Of a stretch of DNA of 6,381 nucleotides, positions 6,237 to 6,381 are shown piece after piece (the first letter of the stretch is position 1; each line of letters begins with the position of its first letter). This DNA is from Candidatus Melainabacteria bacterium. Its GTDB lineage: Bacteria; Actinomycetota; Actinomycetes; Mycobacteriales; Pseudonocardiaceae. Below the pieces are notes generated by a model that saw only the letters and a program-made list of their open reading frames with translations, ran no database searches and was not told the DNA's origin. The DNA lies in assembly GCA_903970565.1 (NCBI GenBank), contig CAJCJE010000809.1:1-6381 (forward strand), written 5' to 3'. The position numbers and the translations under genes are program-made.

Positions 6237-6244
6237 TGTGAATC

Positions 6245-6360
6245 ATGCAATCGCGCGAATTTCACGCAGAGATCAGTATCCGCACCGGTGTCGTCCGCCG
6301 GTCGACGGGGGTTGCCAGACAGTGGAACAAGGCCTGCGATGCGCTGGGAGGCATCGACCG
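6245..6360 (+). CDS. Start of an unidentified gene, cut off at the contig end
   Basis: ATG at 6245 follows GGAAGG with good spacing and opens a frame that runs to the adapter junction. Only 38 native codons are visible: it begins MQSREFHAEI and ends QWNKACDALGGID (26-38). The visible piece is basic in the middle (RRSTGVARQ, 18-26) and has no signal peptide or membrane segment. I do not recognise the family. It is separated from the exporter by 289 bp with its own AT-richer upstream region, so it probably has its own promoter. Codons past 6360 are adapter and must not be translated. It could also be a chance ORF. Confidence 0.45.
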
Positions 6361-6381
6361 AGATCGGAAGAGCGTCGTGTA
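6361..6381. other. Illumina TruSeq adapter remnant (non-biological)
   Basis: The last 21 bases begin AGATCGGAAGAGC and continue GTCGTGTA, which is the start of the standard Illumina TruSeq adapter (the reverse complement of the universal adapter) without a mismatch. Its position at the very end of the sequence points to untrimmed reads at a contig end. The match is from recall of the published adapter sequence. Confidence 0.96.

Larger units (their letters stand above)
5956..6244. other. Non-coding stretch between exporter and last gene
   Basis: No convincing gene, tRNA or other RNA was recognised in these 289 bp. Composition shifts from GC-rich (about 5956-6090) to clearly more AT-rich (about 6150-6215) before the last gene, as expected for a promoter region. 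TATGCT (6192-6197) could be a -10 element, but no matching -35 was found. No classic hairpin-plus-T-run terminator follows the exporter gene. Confidence 0.5.

Noticed and set aside
6361..6381. Reading the last ORF on through the final bases
   Set aside because: Those bases are adapter sequence, so the codons are artificial.
1..6381. CRISPR array, insertion sequence, tRNA or rRNA
   Set aside because: No regularly spaced repeats, transposase motifs, terminal repeats or cloverleaf-like stretches were seen on either strand.

Overview
The window is high-GC DNA with strong G/C preference at third codon positions, tightly packed genes and stop/start overlaps, which fits an actinomycete (Pseudonocardiales- or Streptomyces-like; genus not resolvable from the sequence). 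It holds one left-truncated gene, five complete genes and the first 38 codons of another. The last 21 bases match the start of an Illumina TruSeq adapter, so the right edge is a raw contig end rather than a natural junction.

Layout. (1) 2-2613, + strand: the C-terminal part of a TauD/SyrP-like Fe(II)/2-oxoglutarate dioxygenase, a PLP-dependent phosphoserine-aminotransferase-like enzyme of the alphaproteobacterial/Methanosarcina SerC type, and an inositol-monophosphatase-family phosphatase. These look like one operon. Each of its two short gaps is spanned exactly by a tiny ORF whose start overlaps the upstream stop and whose stop overlaps the downstream start. (2) 2602-3072, - strand: an Lrp/AsnC-family regulator that converges on, and overlaps, the phosphatase gene by 12 bp. 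(3) 3073-3283: a divergent control region with two clear inverted repeats. (4) 3284-5955, + strand: an ATP-grasp carboxylate-amine ligase coupled through ATGA to an MFS transporter. (5) 5956-6244: a non-coding stretch with no convincing terminator. (6) 6245-6360: the start of an unidentified gene with a good ribosome binding site, cut off by adapter sequence.

How the genes may work together (inference). The left operon can oxidise, transaminate and dephosphorylate a small substrate, giving a (possibly hydroxylated) serine- or hydroxythreonine-type amino acid. The ATP-grasp enzyme could join it to another amino acid or carboxylate, the MFS protein could export the product, and the Lrp/AsnC protein could sense an amino acid and control the divergent operons. 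This resembles the logic of bacilysin-type, NRPS-independent dipeptide clusters (amino-acid tailoring, ATP-grasp ligase, MFS exporter), but the enzyme set differs and I do not recognise it as a known pathway. It is the best candidate here for an undescribed system.
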